DNA of 64,000 nt from Yponomeuta sedellus (lineage: Eukaryota > Arthropoda > Insecta > Lepidoptera > Yponomeutidae), in the NCBI GenBank assembly GCA_934045075.1, contig OW203734.1:13452016-13516015 (forward strand), written 5' to 3'. Of the stretch, positions 63,841-64,000 are shown piece by piece; positions within the stretch are counted from its first letter, which is position 1, and every line of letters begins with the position of its first letter. The position numbers and the translations under genes are program-made. The notes beneath the pieces are model-generated. The model was not told the origin of the DNA and ran no database searches. It worked only from the letters and a program-made list of their open reading frames with translations.

Positions 63841-63859
63841 TACTCTTAAGGTTAGAGAC

Positions 63860-64000
63860 TACTATATCGGTATCAACCCTTGTGTGTCCCAACTGCTGGG
63901 GCACGGGTCTTTTCCTGCACCGCAGGAAGGTTAGGCCATACTCCATCACGGGGGCCAAGTCAGGGTTGGTGGAGGATTGTAAGACAGTGGCGGGCCTTAC
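63860..64000 (-). mobile_element. 5S-SINE 3' part, cut by window end
   Basis: Begins with the terminal GGGTTGATACCGATAT (minus) and runs to GTAAGGCCCGCC at the window edge; the head would lie outside. Confidence 0.85.

Noticed and set aside
1..64000. CRISPR array, bacterial operon, phage or plasmid features
   Set aside because: No spaced direct repeats, ribosome-binding sites or prokaryotic gene density; the content is eukaryotic repeats.

Overview
This window is nuclear DNA from an arthropod, almost certainly a moth or butterfly (Lepidoptera). It is AT-rich, intron-like and non-bacterial. It is crowded with sequences I associate with lepidopteran genomes: tRNA-derived SINEs, RTE-type LINE 3' ends coding for ...WRSLGEGYVQQWT..., LINE tails with GATAAGGCCGCC followed by AATAAAGTG and (TATC)n, Penelope-like elements and many MITEs. 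Species and chromosome cannot be set from the sequence. Family names used here (5S-SINE, SINE-A to SINE-D, PLE-1, PLE-2, LINE-P, RTE-W, LINE-J, Rpt-R) are local labels of mine.

Layout. 1-1002: LINE and SINE fragments. 1003-10179: a nearly perfect head-to-tail duplication of a 4.59-kb unit (1003-5590 and 5591-10179). Each unit carries SINEs, a palindromic PLE-1 insertion, a CpG-rich block and a possible non-coding first exon with a strong splice donor. 10180-15180: 5S-SINE, SINE-A palindrome, PLE-1 palindrome and a TTAA-flanked (piggyBac-like) MITE. 15180-16317: the best host-gene-like segment, a 181-codon coiled-coil ORF behind a possible splice acceptor. 16318-28220: mostly unassigned sequence with a 1-kb TIR transposon holding a dead Myb/SANT gene, an RTE stub with perfect target-site duplications, 5S-SINEs and a 376-bp PLE-1 palindrome. 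28221-29290: a GC-rich island that is a minus-strand non-LTR element with tandem repeats. 29300-41650: SINEs, LINE stubs and a three-part SINE-A array. 41661-42213: a Penelope-like remnant with GIY-YIG-domain-end coding. 42290-50100: more of the same plus (AT)n and (GTTAC)n. 50101-50735: an internally deleted mariner. 51799-53520: four hairpin or TIR elements. 56669-57266 and 60366-60890: a 59-bp repeat at two loci, the second flush with an unidentified ORF. 61969-63853: a 5'-truncated RNase H-bearing non-LTR retrotransposon with a 14-bp target-site duplication. 63860-64000: another 5S-SINE.

Together: there is no operon or pathway here. This is a repeat-built intergenic or intronic region. 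The most informative results are (a) a very abundant SINE whose head resembles 5S rRNA, with insertion evidence; (b) Penelope-related palindromes inserted as whole units with 12-13-bp target-site duplications; (c) repeated head-to-head pairing of SINE-A; and (d) a recent 4.59-kb tandem duplication that doubles a promoter-like segment. All family assignments are from reading, without database searches.
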